In this document: piece by piece, positions 16,703-25,456 of the stretch
How the letters are laid out: every line of letters begins with the position of its first letter
Numbering within the stretch: position 1 is the first letter of the stretch
Assembly: GCF_036246005.1 (NCBI RefSeq)
Contig: NZ_CP109171.1
Span: 7,862,001 to 7,926,000, forward strand
Direction of reading: 5' to 3'
From: Streptomyces sp. NBC_01723
GTDB lineage: Bacteria; Actinomycetota; Actinomycetes; Streptomycetales; Streptomycetaceae
DNA: 64,000 nt
Translations under genes and position numbers: made by a program
The notes under the pieces: generated by a model
What the model was told of the DNA's origin: nothing
What the model saw: the letters and a program-made list of their open reading frames with translations, nothing else
Databases searched by the model: none

Positions 16703-17517
16703 ATGCCGCTGCAGACCCGCTCTTCTTCGCCTCCGCCGACGGCGACCTCGCCTACCTCGACACCGGTACCGGGGACCCGGTCGTCCTGCTGCACTCCGGG
16801 TTCGCCGACCACCGGATCTTCGACGCCCAGATTCCGGCCCTGGCGGCGGCGGGACACCGGGTGATCGCACCCGACGTCCGCGGCCACGGCGCCTCCGCCA
16901 ACGCCACCCGGCCCTTCCGCTGGGCCGACGACCTCGCCGCCCTGCTGCGCCACCTCGATGCCGGGCCCGCGGTGCTCGTCGGTGTGTCGATGGGCGGAGC
17001 CATCGCCACCGACACCGTGCTGGAGTACCCGGAGCTGGTCCGCGCGGTGGTCGCCTGCGGGGCCGCCACCAGCGAGTTCGAGTACACCGACCCGTGGGTG
17101 CGGGAGGTCCGGGCCGAGCAGGCGCGCGCCCTGGGCGCCGGCGACGTCGAGGGCTGGCTCGCCGCGTTCCTGCGCTTCGTGCCCGGAGAGCACCGCGGTC
17201 CCGGCGACGTCGACCCGGACGTGCTGCGCCGGCTGCGCGAGATGGCCCTCGGCACCCTCGCCAAGCACACCCCGGACGAGGAGAACCACCACGTGCCCCT
17301 CACCGGTACCTGGGCCCGCGTCCCGAAGATCGACGTCCCGGTGCTCGCCGTCAACGGCGCCCTGGACGCGCCCGACCTGATCGCCGAGGCGGAACGGCTC
17401 GCCCGCACGGTCCCGGACGGCCGCTCCGCCCTCGTCGAAGGCGCCGCGCACTACCCGAACATGGAGCGGCCCGAGGTCTTCGAGGAGATCGTCACGGGCT
17501 TCCTGCGCACCCTCTAA
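16699..17517 (+). CDS. Alpha/beta-fold hydrolase
   Basis: 272 residues with the classical hydrolase order: oxyanion HSGFADHRIFD, RGHGASANATRPF, nucleophile elbow GVSMGGAIATD (Ser), acid in the VLAVNGALDAPD region, and a late His in EGAAHYPNMERPE. This layout is like 3-oxoadipate enol-lactonase and related esterases. The ATG lies inside a MarR operator with no ribosome site before it, so the mRNA is probably leaderless. Substrate unknown. Its stop overlaps the convergent permease stop by 4 nt. Confidence 0.92.
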   Translation: MNAAADPLFFASADGDLAYLDTGTGDPVVLLHSGFADHRIFDAQIPALAAAGHRVIAPDVRGHGASANATRPFRWADDLAALLRHLDAGPAVLVGVSMGGAIATDTVLEYPELVRAVVACGAATSEFEYTDPWVREVRAEQARALGAGDVEGWLAAFLRFVPGEHRGPGDVDPDVLRRLREMALGTLAKHTPDEENHHVPLTGTWARVPKIDVPVLAVNGALDAPDLIAEAERLARTVPDGRSALVEGAAHYPNMERPEVFEEIVTGFLRTL

Positions 17518-18920
17518 CGGCGCGCCAGTTCCGACTTCCGGTACGAGTAGGCGAAGTAGATCACCAGACCCACCAGGAACCACACGGCGAACCGCGCCCA
17601 GGTCTGCCACTGCAGGAACGTGATCAGCCAGATCGAGAAGACGATGCCGACCGCCGGCACGAACGGCATCCACGGGGTGCGGAAGGTGCGCGGCAGGTCC
17701 GGCTGGCGGTAGCGCAGCACGATCACCGCCGCGCACACCACCACGAACGCCAGCAGGATGCCGATGTTGGTCAGCTCGGCCGCCTCGCCGATCGGCAGGA
17801 ACCCGGCGATCGCGGCCGAGGCGACACCGACGATCCAGGTGACCCGGGTCGGCACGTGCCGCGTCGGGTGCGTCTTGGCGAACCACTTGGGCAGCAGACC
17901 GTCCCGCGACATGGAGAACCACACGCGGGTGACGCCCAGCATGAACGTGAACATCACGGTCAGGATGCCGATGATCGCGCCCACCGCGATGACGTCCGCG
18001 AGCCCGCCCAGGCCCACCGACTTGAACGCCGTGGAGAAGCCGCTCTCCGGGTCGATGTCCTTGTAGTTCTGCATACCGGTGAGGACCAGGCAGGCCGCCA
18101 CGTACAGCACCATCGAGATGACCAGGGAGTAGATGATCGCCTTCGGCATGTGCCGCTGGGCGTCCTTGGACTCCTCGGCCGCCGTCGACATGGCGTCGTA
18201 GCCGAAGACCGCGAAGAACACCGTCGCGGCACCCGTGAACGCCCCGCCGACCCCGTACGGGAAGAACGGGTTGTAGTTCGAGGTGTTGATGTGGAAGACA
18301 CCGACCGCGATCACCAGCAGCACCACCAGTACCTTCAGTACCACCACGACCATCTCGAACCGGGCCGCGTTCTTGATGCCCAGAGTCAGCAGATAGGCGA
18401 TCAGCAGGCAGAGCACGGCCGCGAACAGGTCGATCCGGTGGCCGTCCCCGGTGCCGGGCGCACCCAGCATCCAGTTCGGCAGGTCGGCGCCCATCTCGCC
18501 CACCAGGAAGCTGAAGTAGCCGGAGATGCCGATGGCGACCACCGCCACGATCGCCGTGTACTCCAGCAGCAGGTCCCAGCCGATGAACCAGCCCACCAGC
18601 TCCCCGAGGACGGCGTAGCCGTAGGTGTAGGCGGAGCCGGCCTTCGGGATCAGCCCGGCGAACTCGGCGTACGACAGCGCGGCCGCCGCGCTCGCGACGC
18701 CCGCGATGAGGAAGGACACGAGGACCGCGGGACCCGCGGTGCCGTTGGCGACCGTGCCGGCCAGCGTGAAGATGCCGGCCCCGATGATGCCGCCCACGCC
18801 GATCGCCGTCAGCTGCCACAAGCCCAGCGAGCGCACCAGGCCCCCGCCGCTCTCCGTCTCCTCGATGTACTCGATGGGTTTGCGGCGGAGAACTCCCTCA
18901 CCCATGCGGAACCGGGCCAT
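17514..18920 (-). CDS. APC-family amino acid permease
   Basis: 468 residues with about 12 membrane spans. The first span holds the APC substrate motif GVGGIIGAGIFTLAGTV, followed by SYAEFAGLIPKAGSAYTYGY, both signatures of the cationic amino acid/YfnA-like group. GAGGTGAGG precedes the ATG at 18920. It lies 101 nt downstream of a universal stress protein gene on the same strand; USP-permease pairs are common in actinomycetes. It probably imports an amino acid by proton symport; the substrate cannot be read. Confidence 0.94.
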   Translation of the reverse strand: MARFRMGEGVLRRKPIEYIEETESGGGLVRSLGLWQLTAIGVGGIIGAGIFTLAGTVANGTAGPAVLVSFLIAGVASAAAALSYAEFAGLIPKAGSAYTYGYAVLGELVGWFIGWDLLLEYTAIVAVVAIGISGYFSFLVGEMGADLPNWMLGAPGTGDGHRIDLFAAVLCLLIAYLLTLGIKNAARFEMVVVVLKVLVVLLVIAVGVFHINTSNYNPFFPYGVGGAFTGAATVFFAVFGYDAMSTAAEESKDAQRHMPKAIIYSLVISMVLYVAACLVLTGMQNYKDIDPESGFSTAFKSVGLGGLADVIAVGAIIGILTVMFTFMLGVTRVWFSMSRDGLLPKWFAKTHPTRHVPTRVTWIVGVASAAIAGFLPIGEAAELTNIGILLAFVVVCAAVIVLRYRQPDLPRTFRTPWMPFVPAVGIVFSIWLITFLQWQTWARFAVWFLVGLVIYFAYSYRKSELARR

Positions 18921-19021
18921 GCGCCTCACCTCTTCGTGAACGGCAAACGGCTGACGGTGGATCATGATGACTCACCCAAGTCCGCTACGGAAGCCGCGAG
19001 GCACACCGTGTCCGGGAGCCG

Positions 19022-19483
19022 TTACGGCACCACGGTCACCGGCCAGCGCCCCGCCTTCACCAGCCGTACCGCGACGGAGCCGACGAAGCGGTGGCCCGCC
19101 TGCTCGGAGGCGCCCACCACCACGGCGTCCGCCTTCAGCTGGTCGGCGGTCGCCACCAGACCGTTGTAGGGGTCGCCGCGGAACGTGTGGAACTCCCAGC
19201 GGACGTCGAATATCCCCTTCACCCGCTCGGTCGCCTCCCGGATCTGGGCCACCAGGTCCTCGGCGATCTCGTCCGTCGTCTCCGCCACCGGCGCCCCGAG
19301 CGCCGCGCCCCCGGCCAGCATCGGCTGCACGTACACCACCGCGAGCAGCGCACCCTGGCGCCGGGCCAGGCCACCGGCGTAGGCGGCCGCCCTCAGCGAG
19401 GAGTCGGAGCCGTCGACACCGGCGACGATGACCTTCGGCCCGTCCGTGCCCCGTTCGAACTGATGGGAGTGCTGTTCCGTCAC
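19022..19483 (-). CDS. Universal stress protein (UspA family)
   Basis: 153 residues, one Usp domain. The N-terminal strand VIVAGVDGSDSSLRA and the C-terminal nucleotide loop (VVGASEQAGHRFVGSVAVRL then PVTVVP) are family hallmarks, although the G-x2-G-x9-G-S motif is altered (Glu and Gln within GASEQAG), so ATP binding is uncertain. GTG at 19483 has no good ribosome site. Divergent from the deacetylase gene and upstream of the permease on the same strand. Confidence 0.9.
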   Translation of the reverse strand: MTEQHSHQFERGTDGPKVIVAGVDGSDSSLRAAAYAGGLARRQGALLAVVYVQPMLAGGAALGAPVAETTDEIAEDLVAQIREATERVKGIFDVRWEFHTFRGDPYNGLVATADQLKADAVVVGASEQAGHRFVGSVAVRLVKAGRWPVTVVP

Positions 19484-19593
19484 GCGGTGAGGTTATCGGA
19501 GTCGTCGATGACCTTGGGCCGGGCGGGTGGTTCTATGCCGCCGCACCGGTGTCGCACAGGTGCGCCGGTCCGTGACCGGGCGAGTGATGAGTC

Positions 19594-20427
19594 ATGCAGA
19601 AGGATCAGTTGCTCTCGCGCCGGAGGCTGCTCGCCGGCGCCGCGGCAGCCGCGGCTGCCGGTACCGCCGGCGCACTCGCCGCGGGCCTCGGAAACGGCCC
19701 TGCCCCGCCGGCCGCGCCCGCTCCCGGCCCCCCGCGGCGCGGCCCCCTCAAACCCTCCGCCTACCGCCTCCAGCCCCTGACGGGATACGGCGCGCCCGGC
19801 GCCGCACCCGGGCGGCCACCGGTCCGCAGCGAGCCGATCCTGCGCATGACGGGCCGGGGCCGCACCATGCTGCTCACCTTCGACGACGGACCCCACCCCG
19901 AGTACACGCCGGACATCCTGGACACCCTGGCCAAGTACGACGTGCGCGCGACGTTCTTCGTGTGCGGGGAGATGGCCGACTTCAACCGGGGCCTGCTCTC
20001 CCGCATGGCCGACGAGGGACACGTGGTCGGGAACCACACCTGGTCCCACCCGCTGCTGACCACCCTCTCCCGGCGCCGTATCCGCTCCGAGATGGAGCGC
20101 ACCAGCGAGGTGATCGACAAGGCCTACGGCGAGCCTCCCCGCTGGTTCCGGGCGCCGTACGGGGCGTGGAACCGCAAGGCCTTCCGGCTCGGCGCCGAGC
20201 TGGGCATGGAGCCGCTGGCCTGGACCGTGGACACCCTCGACTGGACCACCCCCGGCACCCGCACCATCGTCGAACGGGTCGAGGACGGCGCCGCCCCCGG
20301 CGTCGTGGTGCTCTCCCACGACGCCGGGGGCAACCGCTCACAGAGCGTCCGCGCCCTGCGGCGCTACCTGCCCGAGCTGCTGGACTCCGGCTACCACCTC
20401 ACCGTCCCCCGGCGGAGCCACGTCTGA
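19594..20427 (+). CDS. Secreted polysaccharide deacetylase (NodB domain)
   Basis: 277 residues. The N-terminus has a Tat-type twin-arginine signal (SRRRLLAGAAAAAAAGTAGALAAG). The NodB domain (about 85-265) shows motif 1 TFDDGPHPEYTPD, motif 2 HVVGNHTWSHPLL with the two metal histidines, motif 3 RWFRAPYGAWN and motif 4 DTLDW. It should remove acetyl groups from an extracellular glycan such as peptidoglycan or chitin oligomers. Convergent with the sortase gene 29 nt away. Confidence 0.93.
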   Translation: MQKDQLLSRRRLLAGAAAAAAAGTAGALAAGLGNGPAPPAAPAPGPPRRGPLKPSAYRLQPLTGYGAPGAAPGRPPVRSEPILRMTGRGRTMLLTFDDGPHPEYTPDILDTLAKYDVRATFFVCGEMADFNRGLLSRMADEGHVVGNHTWSHPLLTTLSRRRIRSEMERTSEVIDKAYGEPPRWFRAPYGAWNRKAFRLGAELGMEPLAWTVDTLDWTTPGTRTIVERVEDGAAPGVVVLSHDAGGNRSQSVRALRRYLPELLDSGYHLTVPRRSHV

Positions 20428-20456
20428 CCTCGCCGGGCCCGCCGGGCCGGGGCCGC

Positions 20457-21122
20457 TCAGCGGGCCTCGACCAGGCGGGCGAAGGCGACGACGTTCCCGT
20501 CGTAGCCGTTCTGCTTGGAGAAACCGCCGCCACAGGTGATGACCCGCAGCTCGGGGCTGCCCTTCGAGGCGTAGACCCGGTCGCCGGGGAAGTTGTTCTT
20601 CTCGAACACCTCGATGCCGTAGATCTCGAACACCGCCGTCTTTCCGTCCTGGCGGTGCACCTCGACCCTGTTGCCCTTCTTCAGCGCCCCGAGCCCGTAG
20701 AAGACGGCCGGGCCCTGCTGGTTGTCGACGTGACCGACGACGACCGCGGTGCCCTTCTCCCCGGGAGCGACGGCGCCGGTGAACCAGCCGGCCAGGTTCG
20801 GGTCCTCGGGCGGCGGCGCGTCCACCCAGCCGTCCGCGTCCAGACCGACCGGCATGATCGGCGCGTCGACCTGGATGCCGGGGATCGCGACCCGGTCGGG
20901 CACCGCGTACGCCAGCGGCGCCACTCCCTTGGCCGCGCCGTCACCGGCCGCCACGCGGGTGTCCGAGGCGGCGGCGGACGCCGGCTGCGGCGGGCCCACG
21001 TCGAATTCCCCCGAGCCGTTCCGGATGAGCGCGAGGCCGGTCAGCAGAACAAGCGCTATGACGCCCCAGGGAGCGCGCCTCCTCCGCCGCTCCTCCTCTT
21101 CGGCCAACTCGGAGTCGTACAT
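20457..21122 (-). CDS. Class F sortase
   Basis: 221 residues: a basic cytoplasmic tail (EEERRRRRAPWG), one membrane span (VIALVLLTGLALI), a linker, then the sortase barrel. Catalytic residues are visible: His in VVVGHVDN, Cys in RVITCGG and Arg in NVVAFARL. Class F sortases are typical of actinobacteria and usually lie apart from obvious LPxTG substrates. GGGATGGAGA precedes the ATG. Its divergent neighbour and the next gene but one encode small secreted proteins with a C-terminal span and Arg tail, which are candidate partners. Confidence 0.93.
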   Translation of the reverse strand: MYDSELAEEEERRRRRAPWGVIALVLLTGLALIRNGSGEFDVGPPQPASAAASDTRVAAGDGAAKGVAPLAYAVPDRVAIPGIQVDAPIMPVGLDADGWVDAPPPEDPNLAGWFTGAVAPGEKGTAVVVGHVDNQQGPAVFYGLGALKKGNRVEVHRQDGKTAVFEIYGIEVFEKNNFPGDRVYASKGSPELRVITCGGGFSKQNGYDGNVVAFARLVEAR

Positions 21123-21452
21123 TCTCCATCCCCTCTCGACCCGGCCGTCGCCGGATCATCCGCGCATGGCAGCACGCTAAGCGCCGCGCGGGGGACCGGC
21201 GACGGGGCGGCGGCGAACGGGTGGCGGGCGCCTCCTCGCGTGCGCCATCCGGGACACGGCGGCAGGAAATTTCTGACGGTGTGTGACCTGCGGCGATATC
21301 CAATGGCGCGGTTGTCGCCCGGTACGCCCCTCACCAGTACGGACCATTCCCGAAATGCGGCCCCGCGCAAGGCAACTGAGGGTCTTTCTGGGAGGCGCTT
21401 TCTCGCCGATCGACCGGGAACGGGACCCGGGGCGTCTTCCGCGGAGGATCAG
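21123..21452. other. 330-bp divergent spacer, no gene seen
   Basis: Separates the sortase start from the small secreted protein start. No coding frame with a ribosome site is apparent. The stretch around 21265-21305 is relatively AT-rich (AAATTTCTGA, then GCGATATCCAATGG) and is the likeliest promoter region for both genes. No clear palindrome noted. Confidence 0.5.
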
Positions 21453-21947
21453 ATGCGCAACACTCGTGCCCTCGCGGCAGCCGGCGCCGCGGTCGCTGTC
21501 CTCGGGCTGGCCGCCCCCACGGCCACCGCCGGCGGCGACCACAACCAGCCCAGGAACATCGTCGCACTGCCCAGCGTCATCGCCCGCGGCGGACAGATGA
21601 CCGTCACGGTCGACGGCTGCCCGCAGGGCGGCACGATGACCTCGGACGCCTTCCGGACCACCCACCTGACCCCGGTCAGGGGAGCCAACGAGACGTCCCG
21701 GGGCACCGCCACCATCAGGCAGGACGCCCGCCCGGGCTCGTACGACATCACCGTCAACTGCTCGGGCAGGCGGCTCACCCGCCCGGCCGCCTTCACGGTC
21801 ATCGGCGGTGTCCGCGGCGGCATCGGCGGCAGCAGCACCGACGGGGCGACGTCGACGGACATCGCGATCGGCGGCGGGCTCGTCGCGGCGGCCGTCGCCG
21901 GCGGTGGCCTGTTCTGGCTGCGCCGCCGCTCGGAGCGGCGCATCTGA
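21453..21947 (+). CDS. Small secreted, membrane-anchored Ig-like protein
   Basis: 164 residues. Signal peptide RNTRALAAAGAAVAVLGLAAPTATAGG, then a beta-rich domain of about 90 residues with two cysteines (VDGCPQGG and VNCSGRR, likely a disulfide) and threonine-rich strands, then a Gly/Ser/Thr linker, one span (IAIGGGLVAAAVAGGGLFWL) and the tail RRRSERRI. There is no LPxTG before the span. GGAGG is 5 nt before the ATG. Its architecture matches the minus-strand protein at 22067-22591, suggesting paralogues at the cell surface next to a sortase. Confidence 0.85.
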   Translation: MRNTRALAAAGAAVAVLGLAAPTATAGGDHNQPRNIVALPSVIARGGQMTVTVDGCPQGGTMTSDAFRTTHLTPVRGANETSRGTATIRQDARPGSYDITVNCSGRRLTRPAAFTVIGGVRGGIGGSSTDGATSTDIAIGGGLVAAAVAGGGLFWLRRRSERRI

Positions 21948-21972
21948 CGCCTTCCCGTCCGCCCGTCCGCAC

Positions 21973-22027
21973 GCGCACGGTGCTTCGCCCCGGACCCTCG
22001 CGGGATCCGGGGCGAAGCACCGTGCGC
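21973..22027. terminator. Strong bidirectional terminator hairpin
   Basis: A perfect 22-bp stem (21973-21994 with 22006-22027; starts GCGCACGGTGCTTCGCC) closes an 11-nt loop between two convergent secreted-protein genes. Confidence 0.9.
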
Positions 22028-22066
22028 GCGGTGAGGGTCACGGGCGCAGCACCCTGTGCGCGGAGG

Positions 22067-22591
22067 TCAGGCTCCGTCCTCGCCGGAGCGGCGGCGCGAG
22101 AGGTGGTACGCGACGCCCACCGAGCCGGCCACGAGCGCGGCACCGAGCCCGAGCTTCTTCACGTCGAGCCCGGCGATGCTGCCGCCCTCACCGGCGTGCA
22201 CGCCCTTGGGGTGGTGGGACTCGGGCGTCCAGTGGTGCGAGCCGCCCGCGATGGTCAGGTCCACGGTGCCGGTCCTGTGCCTGCAGGCGAACGCCACCTG
22301 GTAGACCGCCCCGCGCCGGGCGTCGTGGTGCACCCGTGCCGTCGCCGAGTAGTCGTCCCGCGGGATGGTCACCGTGTCGAACACCGGCGACGTGACCGTG
22401 ACCCGTCCGCGGCACCCGGCGTCGCTGCGGCTCACCCCCAGGGTGACCTCGTCGCCGGGGGCGACGGTCGCGGGGGTGACGGTGAAGCCGAACGTCGAGT
22501 CGTGTCCGCCCACGGCGGCCCCGGCCGGTACGCAGGCGGAGAGGGCGGCGACCCCCAGCAGTGCGACCGAGGCGACGGGTATCGCGCGCAT
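22067..22591 (-). CDS. Small secreted, membrane-anchored Ig-like protein (paralogue)
   Basis: 174 residues: signal peptide RAIPVASVALLGVAALSACVPAGA (the LSAC could also make it a lipoprotein), a beta-rich domain with two cysteines (SDAGCRGRVTV and AFACRHRTG), a His/Gly-rich linker, a C-terminal span (LGLGAALVAGSVGVAYHL) and the tail SRRRSGEDGA. GGAGG precedes the ATG at 22591. Same layout as the protein at 21453-21947. No sorting motif of the LPxTG kind. Confidence 0.85.
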   Translation of the reverse strand: MRAIPVASVALLGVAALSACVPAGAAVGGHDSTFGFTVTPATVAPGDEVTLGVSRSDAGCRGRVTVTSPVFDTVTIPRDDYSATARVHHDARRGAVYQVAFACRHRTGTVDLTIAGGSHHWTPESHHPKGVHAGEGGSIAGLDVKKLGLGAALVAGSVGVAYHLSRRRSGEDGA

Positions 22592-22782
22592 GGTGAATCC
22601 TCCGGGTCCCCGAGGAGCGGCGGCGGACCTGTTCCGCTCGCGCCAGAAACGCACCTCGATGTCCGAAACGCTAGGAAACGGGACCCGGGGGCGCGATCGC
22701 AGTCGCGCGAATGGGGCAACCTTGTGGGCCGCTCAGGGGACGGTGACGGCGTGTCGGACGCCTCGACGTCCCCTGGCCAGGC

Positions 22783-23547
22783 TCAGCCCCTCACCTCGGG
22801 GAAGAGGCTGAGGAACGGATCGGTCGACGCGGCGACCCCTCGGCTGAAGGGGGCGTCGAAGTCCCAGATGAGGAAGAGCAGGAACGCGATCAGCGCCGAG
22901 AACAGACCGGCGAGGACCAGCTCGCGCGTGGTGCGCCGGATCTGGAGGGCGAAGACCATCCCGATCGTGATGACGCCCCCGGCGATCAGCCCGAACCACA
23001 CCACCCCCGGCATCGTCTCGCCCGTCGACTGAGCGCGGGCGCTGCGAGCCTGGTCCACCGCGGCCACCTGGTCCACCAGAGGCTGGTACGCCTGGGCCTC
23101 GAAGTCCGACCTCGGCTCGTAGTCGGTGACGTCCGCACGGACCCGGTCGAGCAGCTCGGTGCCGCGCTCGGTCACCTCGCCGCGGTCGGCCATGGCCTTC
23201 CACTCGGTGGTGACGACGTGTCCGACATAGGCGTTGACATCCTCCCGGATGCGGTCACGGACGTCGGGCGGATAGGACCGGACGCGTTCCGAGATCTCGT
23301 GCAGCGCGACGGCCTCCGTCTGCACGTTGTCCTGGGCGGCGCTGCGCGCCTCCCAGACACCGGCGATGGCCAGGCCCAGGACGATGGCGTACACCACCCC
23401 GATCCACATCGTCATGTACTCGATGACGTCCGGGGTCTCGGTGATGTCCTCGTCGTCGGAGGCCGTGCGGTGCCGTAGGAGGGTGATGACGACCACCACG
23501 GCGCAGGCGGCAAGCATCGCGAGGGTGAGAACAAGCCATTCCGGCAA
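22783..23547 (-). CDS. DUF4239-type membrane protein
   Basis: 254 residues: a span at the N-terminus (LVLTLAMLAACAVVVVITLL), a second around residues 45-65 (MWIGVVYAIVLGLAIAGVW), a long helical extracytoplasmic region (EARSAAQDNVQTEAVAL onward), and two C-terminal spans (VWFGLIAGGVITIGMVFAL, LVLAGLFSALIAFLLFLIW). This arrangement matches the bestrophin-like DUF4239 family. TTG at 23547 is chosen because GGAGG lies 6-7 nt upstream; no better start is available. It begins 17 nt after the stalk-protein gene, so the two are co-transcribed. Possibly an ion channel-like protein; not proven. Confidence 0.85.
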   Translation of the reverse strand: MPEWLVLTLAMLAACAVVVVITLLRHRTASDDEDITETPDVIEYMTMWIGVVYAIVLGLAIAGVWEARSAAQDNVQTEAVALHEISERVRSYPPDVRDRIREDVNAYVGHVVTTEWKAMADRGEVTERGTELLDRVRADVTDYEPRSDFEAQAYQPLVDQVAAVDQARSARAQSTGETMPGVVWFGLIAGGVITIGMVFALQIRRTTRELVLAGLFSALIAFLLFLIWDFDAPFSRGVAASTDPFLSLFPEVRG

Positions 23548-23563
23548 GAGAGGCCTCCAGGAT

Positions 23564-24193
23564 TCAGCGCGCACGGAGCGCGGCGACGGCGACCACCGCG
23601 GGCACCGTGATGAGCAGGACGAAGACGAGCGGCGACGTGGCACCGCGCGAGGACCGCTGCGCCGGCCGGGCGGCGCGATGGCGCGGGTAGTGCACCGGAC
23701 TCAGCGACGGGCGGGGTTCGGGCGTGGCGGACGGGGAGGGGGCGGGTGCCGGGGGAGGGGCCGGCCTGGGGGTGGGGCTCGGCGTCGGCGTCGGCGTGGG
23801 CCGTGCGGGGGCCGGTCGCGGCTGGGGCGGTGGCGGCGGTTCCGGTCTGGCGGGGGGTGGCGACGGCGGAGGCTTCGGGGCGGGGGGCGGTGGGGGAGTG
23901 GGTTTCGGGGGCGGAGGCTCGGGAGTCGGTGTAGGCGTCGGCGTGGGTGTCGGCGTGGGTGTAGGCGTCGGCGTGGGCTTGGGGCACGGCGGGAAGGTGG
24001 GCCAGGAGGCGCTGCTCCCGGCCACCGCCACCGCGTGCGCACCGTCCGGTCCGGTCGACGCGTAGGCGCAGGCGTCCGCCTGCGCGGGCCCGACAGGCAC
24101 GCCGACGAGCGTGAACGTCAGCGTCACCAGGGCCAACACCCGTCCGCCGGCGGCGGATCGGGTCGGTTCGGGTCCATGCACGACGCAGATCAT
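23564..24193 (-). CDS. Secreted Pro/Thr-repeat stalk protein with C-terminal membrane anchor
   Basis: 209 residues from ATG at 24193. A signal peptide (RVLALVTLTFTLVGVPVGPAQA) is followed by a short domain with three cysteines (ADACAYAS, PPCPKP), then about 90 residues of Pro-Thr and Pro-Pro-x repeats, a basic segment and a terminal span (LVFVLLITVPAVVAVAALRAR). This is a wall-spanning stalk with a small head. The ribosome site is weak. It immediately precedes the DUF4239 gene, whose ribosome site lies next to this stop codon, so they are coupled. Function unknown. Confidence 0.8.
   Translation of the reverse strand: MICVVHGPEPTRSAAGGRVLALVTLTFTLVGVPVGPAQADACAYASTGPDGAHAVAVAGSSASWPTFPPCPKPTPTPTPTPTPTPTPTPTPEPPPPKPTPPPPPAPKPPPSPPPARPEPPPPPQPRPAPARPTPTPTPSPTPRPAPPPAPAPSPSATPEPRPSLSPVHYPRHRAARPAQRSSRGATSPLVFVLLITVPAVVAVAALRAR
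23720..23990. repeat. Low-complexity Pro/Thr coding repeat
   Basis: Short direct repeats based on GGCGTGGGTGT / GGCGTCGG on the plus strand encode Pro-Thr dipeptides, densest at 23930-23985. Such tracts vary in length between strains and can recombine. Confidence 0.8.
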
Positions 24194-24447
24194 GGAGCCT
24201 GGCGCGCCGGTCCACACCCGAGTGCCCGGTGATTGCCCCGAAGGAGGGACACGGACCGACCAGCGGTTTGACCTCCGCCGGCCCGCCCTCGCCGGGCCCC
24301 GCACCCGTGTACGACACCGGCGAGCGGTGGCCGCCGGAAAGAATCCCCGCCCTCCGTTGAACACAACCGGCACCCCCGTGCGTACCCAGTGTCGTGCGGC
24401 GGCCCGGACGGGAGCCGCAACACCTTCACGATGATCGGGGATTGACG

Positions 24448-25395
24448 ATGAAGACCTCCTGGCGGAGCGCCTCACTCGTGGCGAGCGCTGCGGTGGTGCT
24501 GGCGCTGACGACGGCGTGCGGCCAGGACGGCGCCGCCCCCACCGGCAGCCAGAACGTGGGCGCCACGGCCGCGCCCGGCGACGTCGGCGACATCGGGGCG
24601 GGGGCCGGCGACGGAATCGGCAACGGCTCGGCCAAGCCCCAGGGTTCGGCGAGCGCGCCGGAGCCCGCGGGCAAGCTGTCCGTGTCCACGAACGCCGAGA
24701 TCGGCGAGGTGGTGACCGACGGAGCGGGCCACACCCTCTACCGCTTCGACGCCGACACCGCCCAGCCGCCCAAGACGACCTGCGAGAACGACTGCGCCAC
24801 CACTTGGCCGCCGGTGGCCGCGGACGACGCCCTCGCCGGGGAGGGCATCGACAAGGACCTGCTCGGCGAGGTCACCCGCCCCGACGGCAGCAAGCAGCTG
24901 ACCATCGGCGGCTGGCCCGCGTACCGCTACGCCAAGGACGCCGCCGCCGGGGACGCCAAGGGCCAGGGGGTCGGCGGCAAGTGGTTCGCGCTCGCCGCCG
25001 ACGGCAAGAAGGCCAAGGCCGCCGACCTGGCCGGGCTCTCCACCCGCGAGGACCCGAAGCTCGGCGAGATCGTCGTCGACAAGAACGGCATGACCGTCTA
25101 CCGCTTCATGAAGGACGAGGCCTGGCCGAAGCCCGTCTCGGCGTGCACCGGCGCCTGCCTGGAGAAGTGGCCGGTCGTCGCCCCCGTCGAGGCCAACGAC
25201 ACCAAGGGCGTGGAGAAGAAGGGCCTGATGAGCTTCACCCGGCCCGACGGCGCCGCCCAGCAGACGATCGACTGCTGGCCGATCTACACCTTCGCCGGCG
25301 ACAAGAAGGCCGGCGACACCAACGGGCAGGGCGTCGGCGGCACCTGGTACGCCGTCAAGCCCGACGGGAAGCCGGTCGGCGCGCCGAAAAAGTAG
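24448..25395 (+). CDS. SCO0930-family lipoprotein with two Lipoprotein_15 repeats
   Basis: 315 residues. Lipobox LTTAC after a signal peptide beginning KTSWRSASLVASAAVV. After a Gly/Pro linker there are two similar repeats of about 100 residues: each has GxxxYRFxxD, a Cys-x3-Cys pair (CENDCATTWPP; CTGACLEKWPV), and a W-P-x-Y segment with KxGDxxGQGVGG(K/T)W(F/Y). These match the secreted-repeat (Lipoprotein_15, PF03640) family. ATG at 24448 is preceded by CGGGGATT. The paired cysteines could bind metal or form disulfides; the role is unknown. Ends at a clear terminator. Confidence 0.92.
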   Translation: MKTSWRSASLVASAAVVLALTTACGQDGAAPTGSQNVGATAAPGDVGDIGAGAGDGIGNGSAKPQGSASAPEPAGKLSVSTNAEIGEVVTDGAGHTLYRFDADTAQPPKTTCENDCATTWPPVAADDALAGEGIDKDLLGEVTRPDGSKQLTIGGWPAYRYAKDAAAGDAKGQGVGGKWFALAADGKKAKAADLAGLSTREDPKLGEIVVDKNGMTVYRFMKDEAWPKPVSACTGACLEKWPVVAPVEANDTKGVEKKGLMSFTRPDGAAQQTIDCWPIYTFAGDKKAGDTNGQGVGGTWYAVKPDGKPVGAPKK

Positions 25396-25424
25396 CGGCC
25401 CCCACCCTCGGCGCGCGCAGCGGG

Positions 25425-25456
25425 CCGTCCCCTCCGTACCCAGACGGAGGGGACGG
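25425..25456. terminator. Terminator after the SCO0930-type lipoprotein gene
   Basis: CCGTCCCCTCCGT (25425-25437) pairs with ACGGAGGGGACGG (25444-25456) around a 6-nt loop, 30 nt after the stop codon. Confidence 0.85.

Noticed and set aside
16633-18819. Apparent in-frame extension of the MarR gene across the hydrolase and permease
   Set aside because: It is the antisense shadow of real genes; the MarR start is set by the divergent operator region.
23930-23985. Short regular repeats that might be a CRISPR-like array
   Set aside because: Units are 6-12 bp with no spacers and encode Pro-Thr repeats in frame.
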